This document shows, piece by piece, positions 30,158-39,725 of a DNA stretch of 64,000 nt (positions are counted from its first letter, which is position 1; each line of letters begins with the position of its first letter). Made by a program: the position numbers and the translations under genes. The notes beneath the pieces are model-generated. The model made no database searches. It saw only the letters and a list, made by a program, of their open reading frames with translations, and was not told the DNA's origin. Location: positions 1,054,001-1,118,000 of the forward strand of contig NZ_JACHWP010000001.1 in NCBI RefSeq assembly GCF_014191425.1, in the 5' to 3' direction. This stretch comes from Helcobacillus massiliensis. Lineage in GTDB: Bacteria > Actinomycetota > Actinomycetes > Actinomycetales > Dermabacteraceae.

Positions 30158-31447
30158 TCAGCGATCACAGGGCCGGCGCTTCCGAGCGCCGATCGCGAAC
30201 ACGACCACCCCGACCGCGATCAGCAGCAGCGCCGCGATGATCGAGGTCAGCGGCAGGAACACGACCAGCAGAACGCACCCCACCAGCCCGATCGCCGGAA
30301 TCGCCTTCGTGCCCGCCGCCTCCCGCTTCGTCAGCGTCAGCGCTGACGCATTCGCCACCGCGTAGTACAGCAGCACTCCGAATGAGGAGAACCCGATCGC
30401 GTGGCGCAGATCCGCCACCAGCAGCGCTGCGCACACCACGACGCCCACCGCGATCTCCGCGCGGTGGGGCACCCCGAAGCGCGGATGCACCGCCGCCAGC
30501 GCGCCCGGCAGGCGGCCGTCGCGGGCCATGGCGAACGCGGTGCGGGAGATCCCGAGGATCAGGCCCAGCAGGGAGCCGACGGATCCCACCACCATCGCCG
30601 CCGCCATCACCCACACCAGCCAGGTGCCTCCGAGTGCCCGCGCCGCATCGACCAGCGGCGCCGGCGACTGCGCGAGGGGCTCCGCCCCCAGCGCCCGCAG
30701 CACCGTCACCGCAACCAGGGCGTACACGAGAAGTGCGATCCCCAGCGCCGTGATGATGGCCCGCGGGATCGTCGACTCCGGTTCGCGGACCTCCTCGCCG
30801 AGCGTCGCAATGCGCGCGTACCCGGCGAACGCGAAGAACAGCAGACCGGCCGCACCGAGGATCCCGACGACGCCGCCTGCGCCCTCAGGAGCGTCGGAGC
30901 CGAGGGACAGCAGGGCCCCGTCGGCCCCGCCCCCGCCGAGCGCCGCCAGCAGCCCGGCGGCGACCAGCGCCGCAAGCGCCGCCAGCACGCCGGCCACGAT
31001 GGCACGGGTCAGCAGGGCGGACTTCTGCACGCCCCGCGTGTTCAGAACCGTCAGCGCGATGACCGCCGCGGCCGCGATGGGCCGGGCGGCATCGGGAGCG
31101 ATGGCCGAGCCGATGGTGAGGGCCATCGCGGCGGCCGAGGCGCTCTTGCCGATGAGGAAGCACCAGCCGGCGAGGAAGCCGGGCAGTGCTCCGAGCCGCT
31201 CAGTGCCGTACACGTAGGCGCCGCCCGCACGCGGGTGGAGCGCGGCGAGGCGCGCTGTTGAGGTGGCATTGGCGTAGGCGATGACGGCCGCGATCGCCAG
31301 CGCGATCAGCAGGCCGCTCCCGGCGCTGGCGGCGGCCGGAGCGAGCGCGGCGAAGATCCCCGCACCGATCATGGAGCCGAGGCCGATGGTGACGGCGTCG
31401 ACCATGCCGAGGCGCCGCCGAAGATCAGAGGATTCCACGGCCGCCAT
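30158..31447 (-). CDS. APC-superfamily amino-acid permease
   Basis: A 429-residue membrane protein with about 12 hydrophobic segments. The first helix carries GLGSMIGAGIFAALAPA, the unwound substrate-binding motif of APC amino-acid transporters, and FAFAGYARIATLGEEVREPESTIPRAI is the conserved loop after helix 6. Substrate is not assignable. Start ATG 31447 overlaps the last base of the upstream acetyltransferase stop; GTG 31450 is an alternative that gives a GTGA overlap. The two genes are therefore coupled. Confidence 0.88.
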   Translation of the reverse strand: MAAVESSDLRRRLGMVDAVTIGLGSMIGAGIFAALAPAAASAGSGLLIALAIAAVIAYANATSTARLAALHPRAGGAYVYGTERLGALPGFLAGWCFLIGKSASAAAMALTIGSAIAPDAARPIAAAAVIALTVLNTRGVQKSALLTRAIVAGVLAALAALVAAGLLAALGGGGADGALLSLGSDAPEGAGGVVGILGAAGLLFFAFAGYARIATLGEEVREPESTIPRAIITALGIALLVYALVAVTVLRALGAEPLAQSPAPLVDAARALGGTWLVWVMAAAMVVGSVGSLLGLILGISRTAFAMARDGRLPGALAAVHPRFGVPHRAEIAVGVVVCAALLVADLRHAIGFSSFGVLLYYAVANASALTLTKREAAGTKAIPAIGLVGCVLLVVFLPLTSIIAALLLIAVGVVVFAIGARKRRPCDR

Positions 31448-31905
31448 CACGGCACCGCCGGGTGGGCGCTCGGCTTCTCCAGGATCAGCTGCTGCTCTCC
31501 CTCCGCCGCGGTCCTCCTGCCCGTGTCCACGTATCCGCAGCGCTGGTACAGCGCGGCGGCGCTCAGGTTGTCCGCGGCGACCTGCAGGCGGATCGCACCG
31601 GCGGCGGCGAGCTCGGCCTCCGCAGCGATCGCGGCCTCCGCAGCGGCGAGCAGCTGCGTGCCGATGCCGCGGCCCTGGTGCGCCGCCAGCACCTCCAGGT
31701 GGCGGAGGAGCGGCACCGCCCCCGCGGTCACGATCTCCACCATGCCGACGGGTCCCGGGTCGTGCGCCACGAGGACGCGGGAGCGCCCGGCGTCCTGCAG
31801 CAGAATCCAGTACGGGGCCGCCTCGGCCCAGTCGGGGTGCGCGGCGGCGAACGGGAGGAGGGTGTCGATGCTCAGCGGAGCGATGGTGACGGGGCTGATC
31901 AGCAC
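31447..31905 (-). CDS. GNAT-family N-acetyltransferase
   Basis: A 152-residue acetyltransferase. The acetyl-CoA loop LEVLAAHQGRGIGTQLLAAAEAAI is clear (about residues 70-95), followed by LQVAADNLSAAALYQRCGYVDTGRR. Acceptor unknown. The start is GTG 31905 with TAGGAT exactly six bases upstream and no Shine-Dalgarno, so the mRNA is probably leaderless. It is the first gene of a two-gene unit with the amino-acid permease. Confidence 0.85.
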   Translation of the reverse strand: MLISPVTIAPLSIDTLLPFAAAHPDWAEAAPYWILLQDAGRSRVLVAHDPGPVGMVEIVTAGAVPLLRHLEVLAAHQGRGIGTQLLAAAEAAIAAEAELAAAGAIRLQVAADNLSAAALYQRCGYVDTGRRTAAEGEQQLILEKPSAHPAVP

Positions 31906-31911
31906 AGTGTG

Positions 31912-31917
31912 ATCCTA
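31912..31917 (-). promoter_or_regulatory. -10 hexamer for probably leaderless acetyltransferase-permease mRNA
   Basis: TAGGAT on the minus strand, six bases before GTG 31905. Confidence 0.55.
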
Positions 31918-31965
31918 CGTGGACGGGGATGGCTGAGTCGCACGGTTCCGTGGGAGCGTGGCGGG

Positions 31966-33153
31966 ATGTTCACCCCCTCGCCGTCTCTGGCCCGCCTGGG
32001 CATCTCCGCTCAGTTCCTCACCAACGGGGCGCTGCTCGCCTCGCTGATGCCGCGCCTGCCGGAGGTGAAGGACCGCTTCGCGCTGGATGACCACGCGTTC
32101 GGGTTCGTCGTCATCGCCACCGCGATCGGTGCGCTGATCGCCGCGCCGGCGGCTGGAGCGGTGATCCGCCGGGCCGGCGCGCTGCCCACGATGGTCGCCG
32201 GCTCGATCCTGGTGGGCGGCCTGGTCACTGCTGCGGCGGGCGCGCCGACGGCCGCGCTGTTCGTCCTCGCCATGATGGCCGCTGGCGCCGCCGACGCCGT
32301 CGTCGACACGGCGCAGAACCTGCAGGGCCTCGCCGTGCAGCGCTGGAAGGGGTCCACCATTCTCGGCTCCCTGCACGCCGCCTGGTCCATCGGCGCCGCT
32401 GCGGGCGGCGCGATCGGCACCTGGGCGGCCGCCGCCTCCGTCCCCCTGCTGGTGCACATGGGCATCAACTCGTGCATCTGGGTGCTCGTGGTGGTGGCGG
32501 CCGCGGCCGCAGCCCGCACCCCTGAGCGCTTCGTGCGCGACGCCGACGCCGAGGACGCGCCGGCCGGTGCCGCATCGACGCGCCGTCCTGCGGGGCCCGC
32601 GGTGATCACCCTGCTGGCCCTGTCGCTGCTGGCGATCGCCGGGACGATGGTGGAGGACGTCGCGAACAACTGGTCCGCACTGTTCACCGGCCGCGAACTC
32701 GGCGCCTCCCCCGGCGTCGCCGGACTCGCCTTCACCCTGACGCTCACCGCGCAGGTGGTGGGGCGCTTCGCGACCGATCCGATCAGCAGCCGATTCGGCA
32801 TGCATGCGGCTGCCGTCGGTGGCGGCGTGCTGATCGCCGCGGGCGGTGCGACCGCTGCGCTCGCCTCGGCCCCGGTCGTCGGCATCGCCGGATTCATGCT
32901 GATGGGGCTGGGATGCGGCCCGCTCGTGCCGGCTGCGCTCGCCGGCGCCGACGCGATCCCCGGCCTCCGGCACGGCACCGGTGTCGCGGTGCTGTCGTGG
33001 TCGATGCGGATCGGGATGCTCGCGACGTCGCCGATCATCGGCCTGGTGTCGGTGTCGGCGGGTCTGAGGATCGGTCTGCTGGTCACCGTCGTGGGCGGCC
33101 TCGTGGGTGCGGCGGTCGCGTTCCACCAGGGCCGACGGGTGCGCCTCAGCTGA
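31966..33153 (+). CDS. Major facilitator superfamily transporter
   Basis: A 395-residue MFS protein with about 12 membrane segments. LGISAQFLTNGALLASLMPRLPEVKDRF is the first helix and periplasmic loop of the FucP/YbjJ-like MFS group, and DTAQNLQGLAVQRWKG plus GSLHAAWSIGAAAGGAIG fit that group too. Substrate unknown; related proteins move sugars or export small molecules. Start ATG 31966 has GGAG and GCGGG upstream; the frame is open earlier but overlaps the divergent gene. Its last eight bases overlap the end of the convergent MFS gene. Confidence 0.87.
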   Translation: MFTPSPSLARLGISAQFLTNGALLASLMPRLPEVKDRFALDDHAFGFVVIATAIGALIAAPAAGAVIRRAGALPTMVAGSILVGGLVTAAAGAPTAALFVLAMMAAGAADAVVDTAQNLQGLAVQRWKGSTILGSLHAAWSIGAAAGGAIGTWAAAASVPLLVHMGINSCIWVLVVVAAAAAARTPERFVRDADAEDAPAGAASTRRPAGPAVITLLALSLLAIAGTMVEDVANNWSALFTGRELGASPGVAGLAFTLTLTAQVVGRFATDPISSRFGMHAAAVGGGVLIAAGGATAALASAPVVGIAGFMLMGLGCGPLVPAALAGADAIPGLRHGTGVAVLSWSMRIGMLATSPIIGLVSVSAGLRIGLLVTVVGGLVGAAVAFHQGRRVRLS

Positions 33154-34453
33154 GCGGCTCCTCCTCCCGGCGGGCGGCCGGTCCGGCGAGCGCGGCGGCC
33201 GCCACCAGCAGTCCGGCCGCGCCGAGCACGACGGCCGGCGCCACCAGTGGCCCCAGAGCGCGGTCGAGCAGCGGCATGTACAGCATCGTCAGGGATGGCA
33301 GCACGATCGACGCCGAATAGGCGGTGCCGTAGCCGCGGGAGCGGACCGCTGCGGAGAACGATTCGGAGATGTAGGCGCCCATCGGGCCGTACACCGGGAC
33401 CGTCACCATCTGCAGCAGGACCACCGGCGCCAGCGCCGCGCCCAGCGTGCCCGTGCCCATTGCCCACATCCACACGGCCGGTGCCAGCACCGCCGAACCG
33501 ACGCCCCACAGCGTCAGGAAGCGGCGGCGCCCCAGCAGTGTGGACGCATGACCCGCGACCGCCATCACCGCAGCTTGCGCGATGGAAGCGGCGAGCATGA
33601 TCAGTGCGGTGTCATCCGCGTCGAGTCCGGGCCCGTCCGATGCACTGAGCCGGCCGACGATGACGATGACGGTCATCTGGGTCATCAGCCACAGTCCGGT
33701 CATGAGGGCGAAGAGCTGCCAGAAGGGCTTCGCCCACCGGCCCGCCACGACGTCCCACAGCCGCGTCCGCGCCGCTGCCTCAGCCGATGTCGACGCCGCG
33801 GCGTCCACCACATGGCGCCGGTAGAAGATCAGCATGCCGACGCTGAGCGCGGAGGCGATCAGGAAGATGATCCGCCACCCCCACTGGGCGTAGGCATCCG
33901 GTCCCAGGCCCTGCAGGGCGAGGGCGGTGAACGCCGCGATCCCGGCCTGGGCCAGCGGCGCCATCGCCATGATGAGGCCCGAGTTCAGGCCGCGTCGGCG
34001 CGGCGCGGACCATTCCATCGCCAGTGGGATCGCGGCGCTGTACTCGCCGGCGATGGCGATGCCGAGCAGGAAGCGCAGCGCGATCAGCGCGACCAGTGTC
34101 CCCACCCCGAGGGTGGCGTGTCCGGGCACGAGGGCGATCAGCAGCGAGCAGAGCGCGGTGCCGCCGATCGCGATCTGGGTGGTGGCGGTGCGGGAGACGC
34201 GGTCGGCGATGCTGCCGAACACGGCGGCGCCGACGGGGCGGCCGATCAGTGTGGCGGCCATGACGAGCGCGGCGGCGAGCTCGATGCGGTCCGACCCAAT
34301 CAGGGTGGGCAGCGCCGGGGCGAGCGCCACCACCGGCACGAAGATGTGCAGCTGGTCGATGAGGTTGCCGACGATGCCGCCGGCGACGGCCCGCCTCGCC
34401 CGACCGGATGCGCCCACCGGTGCTGTCCCCACCGGGGCGGTTGCCGCGCTCAC
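33146..34453 (-). CDS. Major facilitator superfamily transporter (metabolite:H+ symporter-like)
   Basis: A 435-residue MFS protein with about 12 membrane segments. RPVGAAVFGSIADRVSRTATT is the loop 2-3 signature and LRFLLGIAIAGEYSAAIPLAMEW with PRRRGLNSGLI is typical of the metabolite:H+ symporter group (ProP/ShiA/KgtP type), which import organic acids or osmolytes. The start overlaps the stop of the upstream DUF1801 gene by four bases (ATGA). Confidence 0.85.
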   Translation of the reverse strand: MSAATAPVGTAPVGASGRARRAVAGGIVGNLIDQLHIFVPVVALAPALPTLIGSDRIELAAALVMAATLIGRPVGAAVFGSIADRVSRTATTQIAIGGTALCSLLIALVPGHATLGVGTLVALIALRFLLGIAIAGEYSAAIPLAMEWSAPRRRGLNSGLIMAMAPLAQAGIAAFTALALQGLGPDAYAQWGWRIIFLIASALSVGMLIFYRRHVVDAAASTSAEAAARTRLWDVVAGRWAKPFWQLFALMTGLWLMTQMTVIVIVGRLSASDGPGLDADDTALIMLAASIAQAAVMAVAGHASTLLGRRRFLTLWGVGSAVLAPAVWMWAMGTGTLGAALAPVVLLQMVTVPVYGPMGAYISESFSAAVRSRGYGTAYSASIVLPSLTMLYMPLLDRALGPLVAPAVVLGAAGLLVAAAALAGPAARREEEPLS

Positions 34454-34911
34454 GCGCCGAAGGCGGTGCGCACCTGAGCGGTGATGCGCTCGCGCACCTC
34501 ATCGTTCACCTCGAGGACGGCGAAGGAAGTGGGCCACATCGCGCCGTCGTCGAGCTGGGCGCCGTCGTTGAAGCCGAGCGTGCAGTAGCGGGTGCCGAAC
34601 TTCGAGGCGGGCTGCACGAACGCGATCACGGGCCCGTCGAGGTGGTAGGCGGGGAACCCGTACCAGGTCTTGGCGCGCACGTCCTCGACCTCGGCGAACA
34701 CGATCTCGTGGACGGCTTCGGCGATGGCGCGGTCGCTCTCCGGCAGGGCGGCGATCGCGTCGGTGCAGGCGGTCAGCTCCGCGGCGCGCTTCGCCGCGGC
34801 CCTCCCCGCGCGGGTCCCGCCCTTCTTCGCGGCGGCCGCAAAAGCCTTCCGCTCGGCGGCTGCTTGCGTCATGGCTGCGCGCTCGGCGGCGCTGAACGTT
34901 TCGTCCGTCAT
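34450..34911 (-). CDS. DUF1801 (YdhG-type) protein
   Basis: A 153-residue soluble protein. The C-terminal two-thirds (about 55-150) have the DUF1801 pattern: VHEIVFAEVEDVRAKTWYGFPAYHLDGPVIAFVQ and YCTLGFNDGAQLDDG. The N-terminal ~45 residues are Ala/Lys-rich and helical. Members fold like frataxin-related YdhG proteins, but function is not established. Start ATG 34911 has TACGCT six bases upstream and no Shine-Dalgarno (probable leaderless mRNA). It is followed by the coupled MFS gene. Confidence 0.8.
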   Translation of the reverse strand: MTDETFSAAERAAMTQAAAERKAFAAAAKKGGTRAGRAAAKRAAELTACTDAIAALPESDRAIAEAVHEIVFAEVEDVRAKTWYGFPAYHLDGPVIAFVQPASKFGTRYCTLGFNDGAQLDDGAMWPTSFAVLEVNDEVRERITAQVRTAFGA

Positions 34912-34917
34912 GCTCCC

Positions 34918-34923
34918 AGCGTA
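34918..34923 (-). promoter_or_regulatory. -10 hexamer for probably leaderless DUF1801-MFS mRNA
   Basis: TACGCT on the minus strand, six bases before ATG 34911. Confidence 0.5.
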
Positions 34924-35043
34924 CTGACAGCTACAACCATCGGATGACCGGGCATCTTCGGGTCGCTCCCAGCGATTGATGCCGCAGGGAACCGCCGCGG
35001 CGGATGATCGTGGTGAACCGATTCCCCGAGCGAAGGAAACGCC

Positions 35044-35799
<756 letters not shown>

Positions 35800-35813
35800 G
35801 AGGAGCCGCCGTC

Positions 35814-38393
35814 ATGAAGCGCAGTCGTCTGCGTCTGCAGCCCGCGCACCGGCAGGCCGCAGCAGTCGTCACCGTCACCCTCGCCACCGCGTTCGTGTCC
35901 CTTGTGATCCTCGCGATCACGTTCGTGTCCGGCATCATCACCGCTCAGGTGGAGGGCCAGTACGCCGGCACCGACGTGATCGTCCAGCCCACGGTCGACG
36001 ACGAGACCGGCGTGGCCGGCCAGATCGCGCCCGCCGATGTCGAGAAGACCGATGGGGTCAGGGCCGCCTGGCCGGTGCCGGAGAACCTGCTGGGCAAGCT
36101 CGTCGCCGATGAGTCGAAGATCGACGATCAGAACCCGTTCGCCACTCCCGGGGCGTTCGTCGATGTGCAGGTCGCGCCTCCCGGCGCCGACAGCGACACG
36201 CGCCTGAACTCCGGGTCGATGCCGTCCTCGCCGTCCGAGGTCCTCATCGACACCGCCATCGCCGAGGACAACGACCTCGCGGTGGGCGATGAGCTGGTGC
36301 TGCAGAAGGTGACCGACGGCAAGCCGGTCCGCCTCACGGTCGCCGGTATCCAGGACACCCCCAAGAGCGCCCTGCTCGGCGCCTCCCCGCTGGTGATGAC
36401 CAGCGAGGGCGCAGCGACCCTCGCCGGGGACCCCGTGGAGTTCGGCGGCCCCGCGATCTACGCCCAGGTCGAGGACGGCACCGACCCGGCCCAGGTGGTG
36501 AAGCAGCTGCAGGCCGACGGGTTCGACGCCACCACCACCGAGCAGGTCATCAAGGACATGAACTCCGCCGTGCTCGTCATGGTCGCGTCCCTGACCGTGG
36601 CGCTCGGCTCGTTCGTCGCGATCGCCGTGGTGACCGCCGCTCTGGTGGTGGCGAATACGTTCGCCGTGACCGTTGCGCAGCGCCGCCGTTCCTTCGCGCT
36701 GCTGCGCGCACTCGGCGCCACCCGCGGCCAGGTGGTGCGGCTCGTGCTGAAGGACTCCGCCCTCGTCGGCCTCGTCGGCGCCGTCATCGGCGTGGTGCTC
36801 GCGTACCTGGCCGGCACCGGTGCGCTGAACCTGCTGCGCATCACCTCCTCCACCGCGTTCCCGCCGCTGCCGCCCCTGTCCATCCTCGCGATCATCGTCC
36901 CGATCGTGCTGGGCGTTCTGCTGACGGTGGCCGCGGGGCTCGTCCCGGCGATCTCCGCCACGAAGGTGCGACCCGTGGAGGCGCTGCGCCCGATCGAAGC
37001 GGCGGCCGGCAAGGGCGCGGGGGTGATCCGCACGTTCGTCGCCGCGCTGCTCGTCGCAGCGGGCGCGGCCCTGCTCGCCGCCGGCTGGTTCCTGGCCCTG
37101 CGCAACGATTCGCCCGATGCGGCTGTCACCGCGGTGCCGATGCTCGTGGCGATCCTCGGCACCATCGTCATGATGATCGGCGTCATCGCCGGTGTGCTGG
37201 TCGTGGTGCCCGCCATCATGCGCCTGTTCCGCGCAGTGCTCGGTCGCATCGGCGGCGTTCCCGGACGGTTCGCCGCTCTGAACGCCGGCAGGCACCCGCG
37301 CCGCAGCGCCGCCACCATCACCGCCCTGGTCATCGGCACCACGCTGATGGCGACGATGAGCGTGGGCGCGAACACCGCGGAGCGCACCCTGATCACCGAG
37401 CTGAACTCCTCCTCCCCGTTCGACGTGATCGCCTCCTCGGCCGCCTTCACGGACTCCAGTGCGAAGCGGACCCAGGCGGTCGACGGAGTCGAGACCGCGG
37501 TGCAGGGCGTCAGCGTCGATGTGAAGGCGCCGAACGGCGAGATGATGACCATCCTCGGCTTCGACCGGGATGAGATCGAGCGCGTCAGCGTCCTCGACGG
37601 CCTCGCCGACGACGTCCGCGACAACGAGGTCCTCGTCGGCAAGGACCGCGCGGAGAGCTTCGGTCTGAAGGACGGCGACACCCTCACCGCACCCGACGGC
37701 ACGAAGGTCAGGGTCCGCGTGAACGAGTCGCTCAGCCTCACGCTCACCACCGAGGAGACCGTCCAGCACTTCTCGACCTCGCCCGAAACGGCGGTGGCTG
37801 CGCGGCTCGCGGAGCGCTCGGATCCGCAGCGGAAGCAGACGGATGCGCCCACCATACTGACGGAGGTCGGCTCCGTCCTCGGCCCGCAGGCCCAGGACGG
37901 TGACGACGGCGCCGATGAGGAGAACCCCGCGGGTCTGGGACTGGACATGCCGGGTGTTCAGCGCGACATGTTCACCACCGCCGTCAACGGACTGCTGATG
38001 TTCGCCACCGGCATGCTGGCTGTTGCGGTCCTCGTGGCTCTGGTCGGGGTGATGAACACGCTCTCGCTCAGCGTGGTGGAGCGACGCGGCGAGAACGCCC
38101 TGCTGCGCGCTCTCGGCACCTCGAAGGGACAGATCCGGGCGATGCTCGCCTGGGAGGGCGTCATCATGGCCCTGGTCGGCGCCGCGATCGGCCTCCTGCT
38201 CGGAACCGTGTTCGGAGTGGTCGGCGCCCGCACCGTGGTGCCGGCGAGCGTCCCGTTCGTCATCGGCATCCCGTGGGTGACCCTGCTGGCCGTTGTCGTG
38301 CTGGCGATCCTCGCGGGTCTGCTCGCCTCGGTGATCCCGGCGCGGTCCGCCGCGAAGGTCTCCCCCGCTGAGGCCCTCGCCGCCGCGGACTGA
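35814..38393 (+). CDS. FtsX-like ABC permease with two FtsX domains
   Basis: An 859-residue membrane protein. An N-terminal membrane helix leads into a large extracytoplasmic domain (about 50-250), then three membrane segments of FtsX domain 1 (VAQRRRSFALLRALGATRGQVVRL), a middle helix, a second extracellular domain (about 520-710), and FtsX domain 2 (VERRGENALLRALGTSKGQIRAML) ending AKVSPAEALAA. These 8-10 TM permeases of Gram-positives export peptides or lipoproteins, or sense and remove antibiotics. AGGAG precedes ATG 35814; a GTG at 35796 overlapping the ATPase stop is an alternative. No two-component system is adjacent. Confidence 0.92.
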   Translation: MKRSRLRLQPAHRQAAAVVTVTLATAFVSLVILAITFVSGIITAQVEGQYAGTDVIVQPTVDDETGVAGQIAPADVEKTDGVRAAWPVPENLLGKLVADESKIDDQNPFATPGAFVDVQVAPPGADSDTRLNSGSMPSSPSEVLIDTAIAEDNDLAVGDELVLQKVTDGKPVRLTVAGIQDTPKSALLGASPLVMTSEGAATLAGDPVEFGGPAIYAQVEDGTDPAQVVKQLQADGFDATTTEQVIKDMNSAVLVMVASLTVALGSFVAIAVVTAALVVANTFAVTVAQRRRSFALLRALGATRGQVVRLVLKDSALVGLVGAVIGVVLAYLAGTGALNLLRITSSTAFPPLPPLSILAIIVPIVLGVLLTVAAGLVPAISATKVRPVEALRPIEAAAGKGAGVIRTFVAALLVAAGAALLAAGWFLALRNDSPDAAVTAVPMLVAILGTIVMMIGVIAGVLVVVPAIMRLFRAVLGRIGGVPGRFAALNAGRHPRRSAATITALVIGTTLMATMSVGANTAERTLITELNSSSPFDVIASSAAFTDSSAKRTQAVDGVETAVQGVSVDVKAPNGEMMTILGFDRDEIERVSVLDGLADDVRDNEVLVGKDRAESFGLKDGDTLTAPDGTKVRVRVNESLSLTLTTEETVQHFSTSPETAVAARLAERSDPQRKQTDAPTILTEVGSVLGPQAQDGDDGADEENPAGLGLDMPGVQRDMFTTAVNGLLMFATGMLAVAVLVALVGVMNTLSLSVVERRGENALLRALGTSKGQIRAMLAWEGVIMALVGAAIGLLLGTVFGVVGARTVVPASVPFVIGIPWVTLLAVVVLAILAGLLASVIPARSAAKVSPAEALAAAD

Positions 38394-38418
38394 CCTGCCG
38401 CCGGATCGGCCCCGCACG

Positions 38419-38450
38419 CAGAAGGCCCCCGCATCAGCGGGGGCCTTCTG
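38419..38450. terminator. Bidirectional terminator
   Basis: A perfect 14-base inverted repeat with a four-base loop (38419-38432 with 38437-38450), between the convergent FtsX-permease and ADP-ribosylglycohydrolase genes. It can serve both strands. Confidence 0.85.
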
Positions 38451-38453
38451 GTG

Positions 38454-39476
38454 TCAGGTCGTGGTCTGCAGGGCGAGGATGTGGTCCATCAGCTCCTCGA
38501 GGTCCCGCGCCGTGTACTCGGGCCAGCCGTGCACGCGCCGCAGCCACATCGGGTCGACCGCCCGTGAGCCGAGCACTGCTCCCACGAGGGAACCGGCGAT
38601 GCAGGCGACGGTGTCGGTGTCGAAGCCGGCGCGGACCGCGTTGTCGAGCACAGTCGAGACGTAGGCGCGCTGCTCATACTTGTCCTCCGGCACGTCCCCG
38701 GCGGCGAAGATCGCGGAGCACGCGGCCTGCAGCGCATGCACCACCCAGCCGTTGCGGTTGAAGAAGGTGCTGGGGGCGCTCGCGGCGTCGTCGATCCGCT
38801 TCAGCCACAGAGTGCGCCGCTCCTCGGGGATCTGGTCGATCCCCGCGTGCAGGTTGAGCTCCCCGGTGAGGATGCCGTGGCGGATGGCGTGCGCCCAGAT
38901 GACGCCCGCGTCGTCGGTCTCCGGGTCCACGTGGGTCAGCGAGCTCACGGCCAGAACGGAGCGCGTCAGGTGCTCCTTCGGCGTGAACAGGCAGGTGGTG
39001 ACCACGGCGTAGGTGCGCATGAGGGCGCCGTTGCCGGCTCCCTGCCCGTCGGTGTCGTAGATCGACTGGGCGGAGCAGCGGAAGTCGTGGGCGCTCGGGA
39101 CGGCGCGGCCGTCGGAGGAGGCGTTCTCCACAGCGCGGGTGATGACCTTCGACGTGAGCACCCCGATGTCGGGGGTGTTCAGCGACCAGCGGTACCAGCC
39201 GGCGGCGATCTGGTCGAGGGCCTCCGTGCTGGTGAGGTCCGGGCCGATCTTCGGATCGGCAGCCACTCCGAGGATCACCACGCTCATGGAGGTGTCGTCG
39301 GTCCATTCCCCCGGTTCCCAGTTCAGCATGCCGCCGCCGATCATGTCGACGTCCTCGGAGGAGGAGATGGGCGGCTGGAACTCGTAGGGAGCTCCGAGAG
39401 CGTCGCCGGTGGCGGCGGTCAGGATGGAGCCGAGGGTGCGTTCCCGCAGCTCCTCGGTGAGCTCACTGGGCGTCAC
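38454..39476 (-). CDS. ADP-ribosylglycohydrolase family protein
   Basis: A 340-residue DraG/ARH-type protein. The dinuclear-metal motifs are present: GDALGAPYEF and WTDDTSMS near the N-terminus, GAGNGALMR in the middle and DTDTVACIAGSLVGAVLG near the end. It should remove ADP-ribose from a protein, nucleic acid or small molecule; the partner transferase is not in the window. GTG 39476 follows AGGAAGGAG. It is monocistronic on the minus strand, with the ATG-less start supported by the strong ribosome-binding site. Confidence 0.9.
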   Translation of the reverse strand: MTPSELTEELRERTLGSILTAATGDALGAPYEFQPPISSSEDVDMIGGGMLNWEPGEWTDDTSMSVVILGVAADPKIGPDLTSTEALDQIAAGWYRWSLNTPDIGVLTSKVITRAVENASSDGRAVPSAHDFRCSAQSIYDTDGQGAGNGALMRTYAVVTTCLFTPKEHLTRSVLAVSSLTHVDPETDDAGVIWAHAIRHGILTGELNLHAGIDQIPEERRTLWLKRIDDAASAPSTFFNRNGWVVHALQAACSAIFAAGDVPEDKYEQRAYVSTVLDNAVRAGFDTDTVACIAGSLVGAVLGSRAVDPMWLRRVHGWPEYTARDLEELMDHILALQTTT

Positions 39477-39691
39477 GGCGCTCCTTCCTGGTGTCGACCT
39501 GCGAGGGCATCAGCGGCGAGACGGCCGCGGCTCCGTCGCCGTCGGCACCCCTGCTGATCAGGGCAATCGTCCCACAGAAGGCTCCGCGGCCGCAGGGAAT
39601 TCGATCCGAAAAGACATGGAGTTCACGTCGACCGCTGACGAAAGCCTCACAGCCCCGTCGGCACCTCTCGAGAGCCACCGCATCCCGACGG

Positions 39692-39697
39692 TATCCT
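39692..39697 (+). promoter_or_regulatory. -10 hexamer before the 39726 gene
   Basis: TATCCT 28 bases before the GTG start, with AAGAAGGAG between. This gives a normal leader of about 20 bases, in contrast to the leaderless genes. The remainder of 39477-39691 shows no other feature. Confidence 0.4.
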
Positions 39698-39725
39698 GAA
39701 CGCCGACCTGCAAGAAGGAGAATCC

